DNA of 64,000 nucleotides. It comes from Euglena gracilis. Lineage: Eukaryota > Euglenida > Euglenophyceae > Euglenales. The notes under the pieces were generated by a model. It was not told the DNA's origin. It was given only the letters and a program-made list of their open reading frames with translations, and ran no database searches. A program made the translations under genes and the position numbers. This document shows, piece after piece, positions 21,097-31,984 of the stretch (position 1 is its first letter; every line of letters begins with the position of its first letter). The stretch spans positions 92,940,648 through 93,004,647 of the forward strand of contig CP154956.1 of the NCBI GenBank assembly GCA_039621445.1. The letters run 5' to 3'.

Positions 21097-21470
21097 TGCC
21101 TGTCCCGGGACAGGCCGGAATGCAGTAGCGCACGCCACGCATAAACCTACCCCGTGATTGCAGCCTTTTTCCAGCCTCAGACCCCAACGCCATTGACCAG
21201 TTTTATCCATTTACCACGGTAATGTATTTTTTTGGGTTTCAGGGTGTAAAACTGGGCTCAAGGCGGGCGAGAATGGGTCGGAAAAGGGGTTTTAACATGA
21301 CTTGGCGCACCAACGGTGCTTGAAGTGATATGCTTGACGGTGGCACCTGCAGCGAAGCCTAAAGTTTTGTCCATACTGGGGTGTGAAACTTCGAAGGAAA
21401 AATAGGCCGCGATACTCCAAAAGGCTTCGGCATGACACAGTACAGGAGGCCTAGGGTTCAGAGGCCTCAG

Positions 21471-21603
21471 GATGTGAGAGGACTAGGCAGGTGGATGAGA
21501 GGGTTGGGACAGGGCTTGTTCTCTGCGTTCATTCCCGCCAGGCTATTTACCCTCCTCCAAGAAAACTCTGAGAAATCGGGTATGCTCATGATCCCCAACA
21601 TTG
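21471..21603 (+). CDS. Gene A exon 7 candidate (position of 53127-53172)
   Basis: After acceptor AGGCCTCAG the frame contains FSAFIPARLFTLLQENSEKS, then GMLMIPNI and one base of the next codon; the donor is GTACAT at 21604. Phase 0 in, phase 1 out, as in the gene B counterpart. Spliced across the 73-bp intron it gives N-I-D-H-G-G-A-P-F-T, which lines up with E-I-D-R-H-A-P-L-T in gene B. Confidence 0.5.
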
Positions 21604-21676
21604 GTACATTTGTTGGCAACAATAGCCCCCAAGGGGGAGGGTTCTGCCCAAATGCATTACCCGCTGCCCCCCTCAG

Positions 21677-21843
21677 ATCATGGCGGTGCGCCATTCACCG
21701 TCCCGTCCCGGGCCCAGCACGTGTGCCGAGCTAATTCGTGGCTGCTGCAGGACGCTTTGCTGTTTGACTCGCCGGCTGTGCCTCCCCCGCTTTCACCCAA
21801 CACAAATCAACACAACCCCGCTGGCCCCATTAAACTCTTCTTT
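21677..21843 (+). CDS. Gene A exon 8 candidate (position of 56556-56671)
   Basis: Acceptor CCCCCTCAG, 2-nt start, frame HGGAPFTVPSRAQHVCRANS, then WLLQDALLFDSP. It shares A-P-x-T and a downstream Cys-Arg with gene B exon 8. The 3-prime border is not clear: the frame runs on through a Pro/Asn-rich tail to an A/T-rich area, and several GT donors are possible. The long + strand frame that reads through the 73-bp intron instead is less protein-like after it. Confidence 0.45.
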
Positions 21844-21949
21844 TTTACGGGGTTTTATTTTTAATTTTTATTTTTCATCTATTTTTTAATTTATTATTAT
21901 TCCCATCAGACAATGTTCCCATTAAAGTGATCGGGCTGTTTTTGGGTCA

Positions 21950-22440
21950 GAAAATCGATTTTTTGCAAAATATCTCAGAAATGAAGCAAAATTAAAGGAA
22001 AAGTCCGGAGACCTAATTTGAAGCCCTTAGAATGCCCGATCTAACGGTACTTTGATTTCCCCGCAACTCCCTGCCTAGCCCGAGTTACGGCCGTTTTTTT
22101 TTTCGGCCGATTTGGGCCATTTTATACACTTTTCCCACTGTCCGACTTAGCCATTTTGACCATTTTGGGGTCAAAAAGTCGAAAGATTCGGAAATTTTTT
22201 TGCCCGAAACGATGTTTTTTGGCCTCCCGGACCCGGAAAAACTGTTTTTTGAGCCGAAAATGAGCGTTTTCGACCCCCCGGCCCCCATTTTTGGCCCAAA
22301 ACTCATGAGTTTTGGGTAAAAAACCGGTCAAAAAAGTCGAAAAATTGAAAAGTTTTTTTTGCCCGAAACGATGTTTTTTTTGGCCTCCCGGACCCAGAAA
22401 AACTGTTTTTGAGCCGAAAATGAGCTCCAGAATGTACGAA
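21950..22440 (-). repeat. Dispersed repeat family R1, inverted copy
   Basis: Reverse complement of the 588-1240 arrangement, including GTCCGGAGACCTAATTTGAA and two A/T-run subunits with CCGGACCCGGAAAAACTG. Confidence 0.75.
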
Positions 22441-22529
22441 AAACTTCTTCCCATAACTCTGCATTCGAGCCACGTTTCCGGTTTTGCAGTGAAAAAAACG
22501 CGCAAAGAAAAGAGCTCAGCATTATTCAA

Positions 22530-22600
22530 AACCTGGTCTTATTTTTGGGTTTTTGCTCGATCGGCCCAGGGTCTTATTTTTTGGGGGGTTTATGTGAGGT
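22530..22600. mobile_element. M2 MITE right-end fragment
   Basis: Contains GGTTTTTGCTCGATCGGCCCAG shortened, then GTCTTATTTTTTGGGGGGTT, the right end of M2. No left end is present. Confidence 0.6.
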
Positions 22601-23059
22601 GGATTAACACTGGATGGAAAATTCGAAAATTTCCTGACCAAGAAAAAAATGGTTGTGACCAATCTGAAAACTTGCCAGTTCAAGCCCAAAATCCAATCCT
22701 TTATCGCCTACGGGGGTGTGCACCATCCAAGAATATGCAGAAAAAAAATTGGAAAATTCGCACAAACTTCATTTACATCCTTTCCTATTGCATTCTCAAA
22801 TTTCCTAATCCATGCCACCACAGGAGAGTCACATCCTGCTTGATCTGCTCATTCGTTACCAGGAGCCTCGGCGGCAAATTCAACTCCTGTCCCCGGAGCC
22901 ATTTGGGCATTCGACAATAAAAAAAATACTGTCCAAGCACATTCAACCAAATAGCAGCAAAAAAAATGGGTAGAAAACTTCGACATTTCTGGCTGACACC
23001 AGGTCGGCATCGAAAACCAAATTGACCTCTGGAGCCTCTGAACATTCACCCGTCCACCC
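22601..23059. other. Intron or spacer, nothing firm
   Basis: No exon recognised. A/T-rich unique sequence. Confidence 0.3.
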
Positions 23060-23850
23060 AAAACATCAAAAAAATTGCGAGGGTCGACCTTTTTTTTTGA
23101 GCCCGACTGGCTGTTGGCCCAAAGGCAAGCCTGAAGTGTCAGTTCTCGAAGAAAATCCCCGTTCCTCAAGAACTGCCCAAGTCGGTCCTGAAACGGGCCA
23201 AAATTGGCCGAAAAATGGCCATAACTCGGGCTACTCGAAGAGTTAAACCATGGCTGGACAGGGCATTCCAAGAACTTCATTTTTGCTCTCCGAACGATTT
23301 CTTTGATTTTGCTTCATTGTTGAGATTTTGAAAAAATCGATTTTTTGGACCAAAAACGGCCCCCCCCCAAAAAACGCCCCGAAATGGCCGTTTTGGGCCG
23401 CAAAAGCGCGCCAGAACACAGGCCAGGCGTGTTGGCGGCCAAAACGGCGAACGGGGGGCGATAGAGGGCCTCTGGGGGTACATTTCGTCAGACCAGCATT
23501 TCCGGAAGTAATGTATGTTTTCTCGAGATATTTTCGAAAAATCTATTTTTTGACCGATTTTTGGACCCGTCGAAATGGCAGAGTCGGAAGGGGAGGGGCG
23601 GGCCAATCCTACCCAGTTTGGACCCCTTCACGCGTGAATAATTTGGGCCTGGCAGGGAGTTTGGGGTCAAACGGAGGTGATTCGAAATCCAGTCGCTCAC
23701 AACTGAAAAAAAAAATCCGGGAACCGGGCCAGGGTCATGGTGATAATCCGCGGTTTTCACGGTCTACCCAGAGGGGGGGGTCCGACCCCCCCTTTTCCTC
23801 GGTGGTAAGCTTCGCTCTGACCCATAAAGAGATAAGAGCTCAGTGACCCC
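23060..23850 (+). repeat. Dispersed repeat family R1, diverged copy
   Basis: Carries the R1 tail order: ATAACTCGGGCTA, TTCCAAGAACTTCA, then ATCCTACCCAGTTTGGACCC, CACGCGTGAATAA, ATCCAGTCGCTC and GTAAGCTTCGCTCTGACCC. It ends at GAGATAAGAGCTCAGTGAC, the same end as the copy at 42370-43790. Confidence 0.75.
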
Positions 23851-24175
23851 CCCCCCCATAAATAAGACCCCTCTCCTGGCGCAGAGCGGTGAAAATTTCC
23901 CTGAAAAATTACCAGAAACCCCAATTTCAGACACAAAAATGATGAAATGTCGAAAATTGTTAGAGTTTTGAGGTCCAAAAAGGCATGGTAAATGTCAATA
24001 TGCATGGCGCTAAGCACTGAAAGAAAATTTTGGGTGTTTTTGGGAACCTGGAAAATGATGATCAAGAAAAAAACCAAAATCAGACCCCTCCCCAAAAAAA
24101 TAAGACCCCCCTGGAGGTTTCCAGCAACAGACCCAAAAGTAAGACCCAGGGGTTATTTTTTGGGGGGTTGGTATT
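23851..24175. mobile_element. M2-type MITE copy, decayed
   Basis: Left CCCCCATAAATAAGACCCC, internal AGGTTTCCAGCAACAGACCC shortened and GGCGCTAAGCACTGAAAG (a damaged form of the family hairpin), right GGTTATTTTTTGGGGGGTTG. Abuts the end of the R1 copy. Confidence 0.6.
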
Positions 24176-24182
24176 TTTTGGA

Positions 24183-24310
24183 TTGCTTTAATTAATTATT
24201 TTAACAATTTATTAAATTACTTAATTTAATTAATGAATTTGCATTGATCTTTTATAAATTAATTATCATTAAAAAATGAATTTTATTAACTTAATTTAAT
24301 TTAATTATTT
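24183..24310. other. A/T island
   Basis: About 130 bp of TAATTAAT-type sequence with very little G or C. No clear function. Similar islands lie at 29140-29210 and 46554-46800. Confidence 0.6.
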
Positions 24311-25434
24311 AATTGATTCTCTCCAGCATAAAAACCACCCCTCGCACGCCCACACGACAAACCCACACGCGCACGTGCACACGACGGCGCGTCCCGCCCG
24401 GTTTTTTTTTTGCCGGCCCCTTCTCTGCGGCGCGCAACAGCCGCCCCGTCTCTCCCACCCTTTAGCGGCGCACCAGTTTAGGTGCCCCCTTCCCTCTTCC
24501 CTCCCCCTCGCTGCGCACATCGTAGGCAGTTGGGTAGCAGGCAGGGATCCTTTCGAGGCTCAGCATGGGTGACGTCCAGAGATGTTTTTAAGTTTCGTGA
24601 CCCCGGGGGGTTGGAGGGGTGAGTCCGGGTGGGAATATGCAAGTTGCATAATTTGCATTTTTTGCATAATGAAATTATTTTGAAAAGTCGCATGTTTTTG
24701 CGGTTTGGTTTTGCAGATTTTGCTTTTCCGCTTTTTTCCCCGGCATTTGCACAGGCAAATCAGGCAAATTGCTTTACTACCAGACAACTGGAAGTTGCCC
24801 ACTTTTTTGGACCTAATTCACATTAGCAGTAGTTGCATAATCAGCAAGTGGATTCATTCAGGTGAGCCACCATATGGTTTTGCAGTTTTCACCGCATTTT
24901 CTTTTGGTCTGTTTAGTTGGTGTTGCATTTTCGGAGCAGGTGAAATTTTTCCAAGTCCTCTCCAGTGGAAAAGTGTACCGCCCCGGGGAACTCCTAAAGG
25001 AATGTACATGCAACTTGCATGTTTTTTGCATTTTTTTTCTGCATTGCATATCGTGTTGCATGGTGAGTCCCAGCCGGAGCCTCACCCCCCCCAGGGGGTC
25101 GGGCCTCCCGAGTTTTCCTCTGTTTTCAGCGCAAAGTGCCGGAAAAAATTTTGGGCCCCAAAATTGACCTCCAAAAGTGGGTCCCCCTGAGCCCTCCCTC
25201 CAGGGGCTGGGTGGGTGGGTTCGGACCCCCTAGGTCCTAAAAAAAAAGCCTCTGGTGAGGTCCATGTGGTCTCCCACAATGGCAGTGTGTACCAAGAGAA
25301 CGGGAGACAACCATTTTTGTGTGTTTGTGTGTTCTGGATTTTGACAGGTTTGTGCTTTTTTTTGCCGCTTTATTTTTTCCGTGCTCTCTTGTGCTCTTGG
25401 GTCCCATTTTTTTCGAGGTGCACGGGAGCTGTAG
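24311..25434. other. Presumed intron or spacer
   Basis: No splice-bounded exon recognised. 25080-25250 resembles a decayed H1 element (CCCCAGGGGG, GCGCAAAGTGCCGG, GGTCCTAAAAAAAAAGCC), but without matching flanks. Confidence 0.35.
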
Positions 25435-25631
25435 TTGCTCCCTCCCTTGTCGCCCCCTTCGATGAGACGGCCGAAGAAAGACCCCTGGCCACAGGGGGGC
25501 CGCTGGCTGCAACGCCGGGGCCCCTCTCCCCTCTGGCCCTCCCCGACCCGCCTGACGTGCGGGTGACCCCGGGCTCGAACCCCCCCCCCCCGTTTGCTGA
25601 ATCGGACGATCGCCTCGGCTTTCCCGGCTGA
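25435..25631 (+). CDS. Exon candidate with stop, Pro-rich
   Basis: Acceptor GAGCTGTAG, 2-nt start, frame APSLVAPFDETAEERPLATG, later LPDPPDVRVTPGSNPPPPFA and ESDDRLGFPG, then TGA at 25629-25631. Acidic/Pro composition suggests a disordered tail. The reverse strand is also open. It could be a terminal exon or chance GC-rich sequence. Confidence 0.35.
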
Positions 25632-26762
25632 AGTGCTGACACGAGTGCGGTTGCATCTCGGCCCCGCATCATTTATTTCATGGTTCTCATCTGGCATTCG
25701 ATCGTTGGCGACGCATTGCCCCCAGCCCCAATAATGGGGGGGGGGGGGGGGCTGCGAGCCCAGCCAGCCAGCCCCCATTAGAACAGTCCGTGTGCGCAAA
25801 TGCGCAGACCAACCACCCAAGAATGCCACAATGCTCTTGGGGACGGGTACAGGAACACAAGGGAGGGAATACCGCAGTTTCATCGCATTCATTTCCAGCT
25901 CCACGCACGCCGACGTAGGAGGCTCTTGTTTTAGTGGTTGGTGTGCGCAAATTCGCTCACCGAAACATTGAAGATTGAAAAATGGCCAAAAATTGCCTTT
26001 TTGGGTGGTTTTTGGGATTCTTCCTCCTAACCTTGGCTGAAAAATTCCAACCCAACTGATTTGGGCTTTTGCGGGCATTTTTTGGGGCAGCCGCCAGGTC
26101 CAGCTGCCAGCCAGGTTCGAACCTCCTCCCTGGACCCCCACCCCCAGGGGGGGGGGTCCAGCCAGCACGTTTTTTCCAGCCAGCCCAGGCGGGCCGCGGG
26201 CCTCCCCCCCCTTAAGGTACCCCCTGCCCAGCTACAGCTGGCATCCACCTCCCCTTCCGGGGGCTTGCCAGCCAGCCCAATTTTCCAGCAAGCCGAAATT
26301 TCCAGCCCCAGCCCAGCATCCCCCCCCCCCGGTCCCTGAAGAGATGCATGCTCGGGCTTTACTCTTGGATCATCAGGCATTTTGTTGAAAAAAAAATCGT
26401 TTCCACAACATGGGGTGACATGTGAAATGTGAAATGTGGGGGCTGATGGGGGGTCTGGGGAAGTCCTAGCGAATCACTGTTGTGCTGGCCAAACACTCTC
26501 ACATTTATCTTGGAGGGATCTGAATGGGGGTCTATATGCCACATGTTTCGAAGTTCAACAGGACACCCTTAGTTTCATTTTTTTTTGCCGGTCTTTGTCT
26601 GTTGTGCTGTTGCCCGCACCACCAACCTTGTCCCCCACACTGAACGCTCTGCCTGCACCTGTCTGAGTTTTGCTGCACTCGTGCAAGCGCTGGCCATATT
26701 GGGTGATTGAATGACTGACACTGGGTGACAGGCGCTTTTTTTTTGATTGATTGGTTTTTGGC
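25632..26762. other. Spacer or intron
   Basis: G-run near 25736, two TGTGCGCAAAT-GCGC-type dyads (about 25792 and 25942) and CCAGCCAGC repeats at about 26155-26330. No exon accepted. Confidence 0.35.
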
Positions 26763-27027
26763 CCCAGACCAAAGATTCATTTAACACCTGTGTGAACCCC
26801 CCGGGGGTTGAGGTGCTATGGGTCAGACTTTTGCCCGGCCAAAGGACGGGCCAGAAAAAATTTTGAGCTTTTTAAGGCAGTTTTGGTTGGATTTTGGGTG
26901 GGTGGGTGGGTGGGTGGGGTGGTTGGCCCGTGGGTTTGGGCGGGGGGTGGATGGGTGGGTTTGGGACTGGGAAAAGGTGAACTGCCCCCCCCCCTGAAGG
27001 TCAACAAGTGAATCTACGTCCCAGACC
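26763..27027. mobile_element. hAT-type MITE, H2-related, 8-bp target duplication
   Basis: Element 26771-27019, ends AAAGATTCATTTAACACCTG and TGAATCTACGT inverted. CCCAGACC is duplicated perfectly (26763-26770, 27020-27027). Internal TGGGTGGGTGGG run. 249 bp, no coding capacity. Confidence 0.85.
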
Positions 27028-27080
27028 CCGGGAGGGAAGGGTGTTTGGCCAGGAGCAGCGCATTCCACCGCCATTTCTAG

Positions 27081-27152
27081 GGGACAGGGACGAAGTCTAT
27101 TGGACCTTGAGCCATTTTGAGTGGGGTGGCTGGAGTGACCGACCCGAAGCAG
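27081..27152 (+). CDS. Exon candidate, acidic/aromatic
   Basis: Acceptor ATTTCTAG and donor GAAGCAG/GTGGAC bound 23 codons beginning DRDEVYWTLSHFEWGGWSDR (2 nt in, phase 1 out). The frame continues open for hundreds of codons only because later C/G runs lack stops. The protein-like part ends soon after the donor in a GTGGAAGTGGAT repeat. Confidence 0.35.
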
Positions 27153-28122
27153 GTGGACAGTGGCTGGGAGTGGATTTGGAAGTGGAAGTGGATGAAGTGG
27201 ATGAAAAAAGTCTAACTGCTTTTTTTGAACGAGGAAATGAATCCCCGGGGTCATTTCCACAGGTTTATGGTATTTTCAGGGCACAAGGTATGAGGATTGT
27301 GCGTGAAAATTTTGGGGGGATAACACAATTTCCCCCCCCTTCAGGGCTGCACAGGAATTCCCAAAACCCTATGGGTGGCAGGTGGGGGGGCAGGCCGTAT
27401 TTTAGTCGGGTGCCTGCCCAGGCGGTGGGGGGGGGCTGCCTGGGCAGGCACTCCAAGGCACTCCAAATCCGACCCCCCTGGGGGGGGGGGGGGCCACCCG
27501 CCCAAAAGGGGCCTGGCCCGAACCCGGCCCGGGGGGGGCCGAAAAAGGCCTATTTTCAAAGGAATGTGCCTGGGCACAGGCCGAAATCCGACCCCCCCCC
27601 CCGGGGGGGGGGTAGTGCCTGCCTGGGCAGGTGCCCCAAGGCGCTTTGGACCCCCCCCCCCGTGTTGGTAAGAAAAAAACAGCCTGCGGGGGGGGTCCGA
27701 CCCCCCCACCAGTCCTCGATTTTTAGGTCAAAATTTTGTAATTTTCTTTCCACAGTTGCTGTGGTGGGTGGGGGGGTTCGACCCACCCCCACCCAGCCTT
27801 CCCATACAGCCGTGCCCCCCCCCCCGGGCATGGACAAAGGCTGGTGCTTGTCTATGCCCCCGGCGTACCCCTTGGGCTTCTGCGCTGTACGGGGCGGCAG
27901 CCAGGTTTCTTTTGAAGCGGTTGCAAAGCGGTCTGGCAGTTTGGTCCCGTCCACGGAACAAAATTCCAGCCTCCGTCATTTGAGATTGGTTGATGTCCGT
28001 GAACAAAACTAAAGGTTGTTGTGGTTGTGCTGTGTCCTGCCTTCCGCATGCAGTGGGTGGAAGATGAGTGAATGCATTGGCTAGGCTTTGGCATTGGCAG
28101 GACTTTGCAGTGAAGGGGGAGT
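27153..28122. other. Intron or spacer with C/G-run element debris
   Basis: Several TGCCTGGGCAGG dyads (27405-27450, 27615-27640) and long C/G runs. Both strands are open over 27728-28012, and I could not decide for either. Confidence 0.35.
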
Positions 28123-28419
28123 GTGCAGGGAGTGTTTTTGTCCCCCGAGGCACCCGAGCCCGAAAGACTGCCAATGTCTAAACAAATTCAATCAGGTTGG
28201 TGTGAAAGCCAATCTCGACCTATTGAAGGGCAGGATATTCAAAAGAAAAGTCTGGTGGGACCCTCTGCTTCTGCACCTCCTGTCCGCACGACGCACCTTC
28301 CTTTCTGCGTGCGGGGGCAGCAGTGCGTGAGTGCGCAGTGCACTGCCTGCACCCGCGTCGACGGCGCTCGCCCGAGCTTTGTTTGTTTCGCCAGTTCATC
28401 AGATTACTCCCCCACCTGA
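28123..28419 (+). CDS. Doubtful open block, two frames plausible
   Basis: One frame reads SGWCESQSRPIEGQDIQKKS and ends at TGA 28417-28419; an overlapping frame (28088-28330) reads VGVKANLDLLKGRIFKRKVW and then W-D-P-L-L. Both are protein-like and cannot both be right. The strand is probably +. No homology recognised. Confidence 0.25.
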   Translation: MQGVFLSPEAPEPERLPMSKQIQSGWCESQSRPIEGQDIQKKSLVGPSASAPPVRTTHLPFCVRGQQCVSAQCTACTRVDGARPSFVCFASSSDYSPT

Positions 28420-29253
28420 TTGAGCTTTGGTTTTGGTTTGAAGTTGTAATTCAAAGCCAACCCAAGGAAATTGCCGCCCACAGTTTTAGCTCAAAATTGC
28501 TTTGAGGGCCAACCATGGCTTTGAATGCCGAAAATTGACTTAAAGATTTGATAGTAAGTTCCTGGCTACAGGACCATCACCCTCCAGAGACCTGCTGAAA
28601 TCAGCGAATCTGTAAACCAATGGCGATTGGGATGTGCGAAATGAAGCTTTGAGTTTGAATTCAAAGGCACAGTTGTGAATTAGGGCTTTGAGGAAAGCAC
28701 AGAGTTGAATTCCCAGCCAAACAAATTTTGGGGTAAGTGAATGGAAAAGTGCATTGGAGAGTGTGAAACGGGGGAGCAAAGTAACAGCGCATGTCTCGGC
28801 AGGGTCACGGGCAAAATTCATTTATGAAAACCCGCCAAACGTGGTATTTCAGGCCATCGCTTTGGAATACATCTGAATGTTGGCTACGGCGCATTGCTGA
28901 CAGTGCAGATGGTGAAGGTACACTCCCGTCCATGGAAACAGAGTGAACAGTGACCTTTGACCTGTAATTTCCCTTCCTGGGTTAATTTTTGGAAGCTTGG
29001 GCAAGATGCACACTTGTGTGTAAAATCCCATTTCATGAGGAAAATGAGGTACACATGTGTACAGAGAAGGGTGCAACACGGCGTAGACACGAAACATCTC
29101 ACAAGCATCGTCAACAGAGCGCTTGAGAATAAAATATTTTAATTTTAAAAAAATTAAAAAAAATTAAATTTGAATTTTAAAGTTTTAAAAAATTCAAAAT
29201 AAACAAATTTATGCCACTGGTGGCAGAAATTTCTGTCTTATTGGCCACCTAAG

Positions 29254-29399
29254 CATCGGGCTTTCTGCACCTTCCGACCTCTGAGCAGCGCCTCTCCACC
29301 GCACTGCACCAACCGGAACGCGGTGCCCCGCTTTGGACCCTCCCCGAGGGGCGCCTGGCTCCCCTCCCATCCTGCAGTCCGGCACCCAGACATTCACAT
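29254..29399 (+). CDS. Exon candidate
   Basis: After a CACCTAAG acceptor the frame reads GFLHLPTSEQRLSTALHQPE, then RGAPLWTLPEGRLAPLP. 2-nt start; the donor is not clear. GC-rich and codon-like against A/T-rich flanks. Confidence 0.35.
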
Positions 29400-29555
29400 A
29401 GTGCATGTCACCAAAAAAAGTTTGTTTTGGTTTTTGTTTTTTGTTTTTGTTTTTTGTGCATCATGTGCATCGCCAAAAAGATTTTATGTATCACCACGAA
29501 GTTATGATGCAGATGAAGTGAACGTCTGCTGGCACCTCCCAATGCCAGGTGCCAG

Positions 29556-29692
29556 TGTATTGTAACCCCGGTCCAAAGCTGGTCGGCCATCGCACCGTAT
29601 ACCAAAGTCGACTGCTGAAGCCGGCGTTTGGGAGAGCACCGGCAACAGAGAGCAAAGAGAGGTTACACTCATGCCTGTGCTGCAGGATGCAG
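29556..29692 (+). CDS. Exon candidate, 45 codons
   Basis: Acceptor GGTGCCAG and donor GATGCAG/GTGATG bound an open block beginning YCNPGPKLVGHRTVYQSRLL, with KERLHSCLCCRMQ at the end (2 nt in, phase 0 out). Clean borders and mixed composition. No family recognised. Confidence 0.45.
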
Positions 29693-31271
29693 GTGATGAA
29701 TGAAATAATGATTTATCTTCAACAAGAAAGCTAAGTATGTCCTGACCTATTTTTTTGAATTAGTCTAATCAGAATTCAACAACCACAGGTTCGTTCAACC
29801 CATGTTTTATTTTTTCAATAAAAAATTTTGAGGTAGAAATATTTTTATGTCTGCCGCTGCTGGAGCAGTGAATTTCAAAACAGAGGGCCCGAAACCCCCC
29901 ATTCAATGCATGAGGTGCGCACATTACCGGACCATGGTTTCGGACCCTCAGGGTGTGACACTTATTTGGGCACTGGTTCAGTGTGGAATGGCTTTTTGGG
30001 GGGTGCACTTTTTGGACTTCATTTTCGGGCCCTCGGGGGGTGTGACACTTATTTGGGAGCTGTGCACCATTTGGGCACCGACTTGAGGGGGGGGTCCGGC
30101 ACTTTTTTTTCCACCCAGCTCGGTTGCAAACCCCCCCGGGTCGAGTGGAATAAAGCTGGGCTGGGCTGAAAGAAGAAGTGGTGCAAAGCGACAAAAATTT
30201 GAACATTGGGTCAAGATGGTGATTTTGAGGGTTTTGGGATTCTTACCTCCAAGTTTTAATGGAAGAATCCCAGCCGGCTGGATTTGGGCGTTTTTTGCCG
30301 GTTTTCAGGTACCAGCCGGGTCCAGCCCGGCAGAAAATGGCATTTCGGGTCGTTTGGGAGTCAGAAATTTTGCCCCAGAGCTTCGTACCGGGGCACACAT
30401 GAGCCGCCATTGCCATGCCATTGCTTCGTCGAAGGGTGTCCCCAACCCCTCCTCCTTGACGGGGGGTGCCCCCCCCTCGACCCCCACCCGTAGGGGGTGA
30501 AGGCCCTGCCAGCAGCGGTTTTTGCGGCCAACACCTTTTTTTCCTGCCGACCGGCTGGAACCCCACGGTCTTGATGAAATCCTTGGGTGGGAGTTGATGA
30601 GTTTGAAATCGGTGGGAAGAGAGTTTAAGTGGGTTAGTCCGAATCAGATTTTTTTCAAAAAAAATGGAAAGCCTCTGAAGCGGGGTGTGGGTGGGCAGGT
30701 GGGTCCAGGGCTGCATCCCATCAGGGGTGCTGTGCCAGAGGCCCAGGTCTGGGTTATGGTATCAGCACCGTAAAAAATCAGGAAATGCCCTAAACCCCCC
30801 CAATTATTTCTAAAGCCCCCCCCCCAAAGGGTTTGGTTGTGCCGCCCAAATATGAAGCCCCCCCCCCAAATATAAAGCCCCCCCCTCCCCACGTGGAGCC
30901 AGACGCTGGTGTCAATCAGGAAAAGGTAGCAAAATTTTGGGTGGATACACCATTTTTTTTTTCACCAGAGATGCTCCACTTTGGATAAGGATTGCACATT
31001 TCTGCGAAAAATAGGAGTGAACAACGAAAATTTGGCATAAAATTGGTATTTGGCCACAATTGAAGGCCGCCGAAGGTCATAGAGGCCACCCGAAAAACCC
31101 CCAAATATAAAGCCCCCACTGAGGGTCTTGAAATCCCGTCCAAGTTCAAATCCGGGGAGCTTACTATTGGGGGGGGGGGGGGTTCGGCGGCCCGATTTTG
31201 GGGGGGTCACCCAGGGAGTGAGGTCCGCGCCGGGCTGTGCTGGGCGGGGGTCGACTCCCCCGGTCTTAAAG
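29693..31271. other. Intron or spacer with M2-like fragments
   Basis: AACCCCCC-AATTATTTCTAAAGCC at about 30790 and CCAAATATAAAGCCCC repeats to about 30890 and again at about 31103 are M2-related fragments. No exon accepted. GGTGTGACACTTATTTGGG occurs twice (about 29954, 30038). Confidence 0.4.
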
Positions 31272-31389
31272 AGAAATCCGGTCCTGATCGAGAACTGGAC
31301 TTGAACGCTTCCCAAGTTGTAAAAAATGAAGGGCTGAAGAGTCTGGTCCTGGTCACTGGCATGGCGGCAGACCAGGGGCAGTTGCTCAG
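31272..31389 (+). CDS. Exon candidate upstream of an 18-nt gap
   Basis: Acceptor GTCTTAAAG (itself part of a decayed H1 end), frame PDRELDLNASQVVKNEGLKS, then LVLVTGMAADQGQLL. It ends in phase 2 at GCTCAG/GTGATT. The same frame resumes at 31408 after an 18-nt stop-containing segment. The minus strand is open across the whole region and reads plausibly too, but + has better codon texture and connects to the following + exons. Confidence 0.4.
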
Positions 31390-31407
31390 GTGATTTGTGT
31401 AGACAAG

Positions 31408-31478
31408 TCGCTTTGACGGCGAAGGAACCCTTTGGATGACCGTCCAGGAGCGTGATGGTTTGGTGCTGCAGCGACACG
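31408..31478 (+). CDS. Exon candidate downstream of the 18-nt gap
   Basis: Reads RFDGEGTLWMTVQERDGLVL, then Q-R-H, ending in phase 1 at CACACG/GTGAGG, a strong donor. 1-nt start fits the phase-2 end at 31389. The end phase fits the 2-nt start at 31738. Confidence 0.45.
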
Positions 31479-31737
31479 GTGAGGCGTAGCCCCCCCCAGC
31501 CCAACTCGGGGGGGAGGGGGACTTTTTAAGGATGGTCGCACCTCGGGGAATAGTGCTAATAGCGCATCCCAGCCGCCGAAGGTGCCAGGGGAGCAAAAAA
31601 AGAACACCATTTGGGGGGAAATTGGCTGAGTCAGGTCCAGCTGTGACGGGTGGGGGGGGGGGGCGTGCGCCCCACGGCACGAGGCACCCCCCCCCCCGAG
31701 CGCTGGTTGGATTATTATTGTGGCAACAGTTGTGAAG

Positions 31738-31984
31738 TGAACTCAAGTGCAAACTGTCTGACCAGATATCAAAGTCACGCTCCTCGTTGGCCTCTGGGGT
31801 CTGTATCCTCTCCGATGTCCCAGCTCCGAGCCCGCAAGACAACCTCATTCCCTCGCCATTCCCAGTACGATGCAGCAGTCGTCGGCATTCCTGAAAAGCC
31901 CCATATTGTGGTTGGAGAGTATTACCAAACCCAGTGCAAACGTTCTGAAGGCCCTGGCAGCAACATCTTAATTCTCAATTTGAG
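31738..31984 (+). CDS. Exon candidate, 81 codons
   Basis: Acceptor TTGTGAAG (an alternative AG lies 8 nt upstream), donor TTTGAG/GTCGAT. The frame contains TSFPRHSQYDAAVVGIPEKP, then HIVVGEYYQTQCKRSEG and ILILNLR. 2 nt in, phase 2 out. Mixed composition with no low-complexity. The phase-2 end fits the candidate at 33050. Confidence 0.5.

Noticed and set aside
25230-26168. 312-codon minus-strand frame
   Set aside because: Crosses G/C runs and the + strand exon candidate at 25435. Codon texture is poorer and no splice or start context was found.
27008-28012. 334-codon + frame
   Set aside because: Openness is due to C/G runs and GTGGAT repeats. Only 27081-27152 has exon-like borders, and the minus strand is open over the same 3-prime part.
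31207-31848. 213-codon minus-strand frame
   Set aside because: Antisense of three phase-compatible + strand blocks with better borders. Kept only as an alternative.
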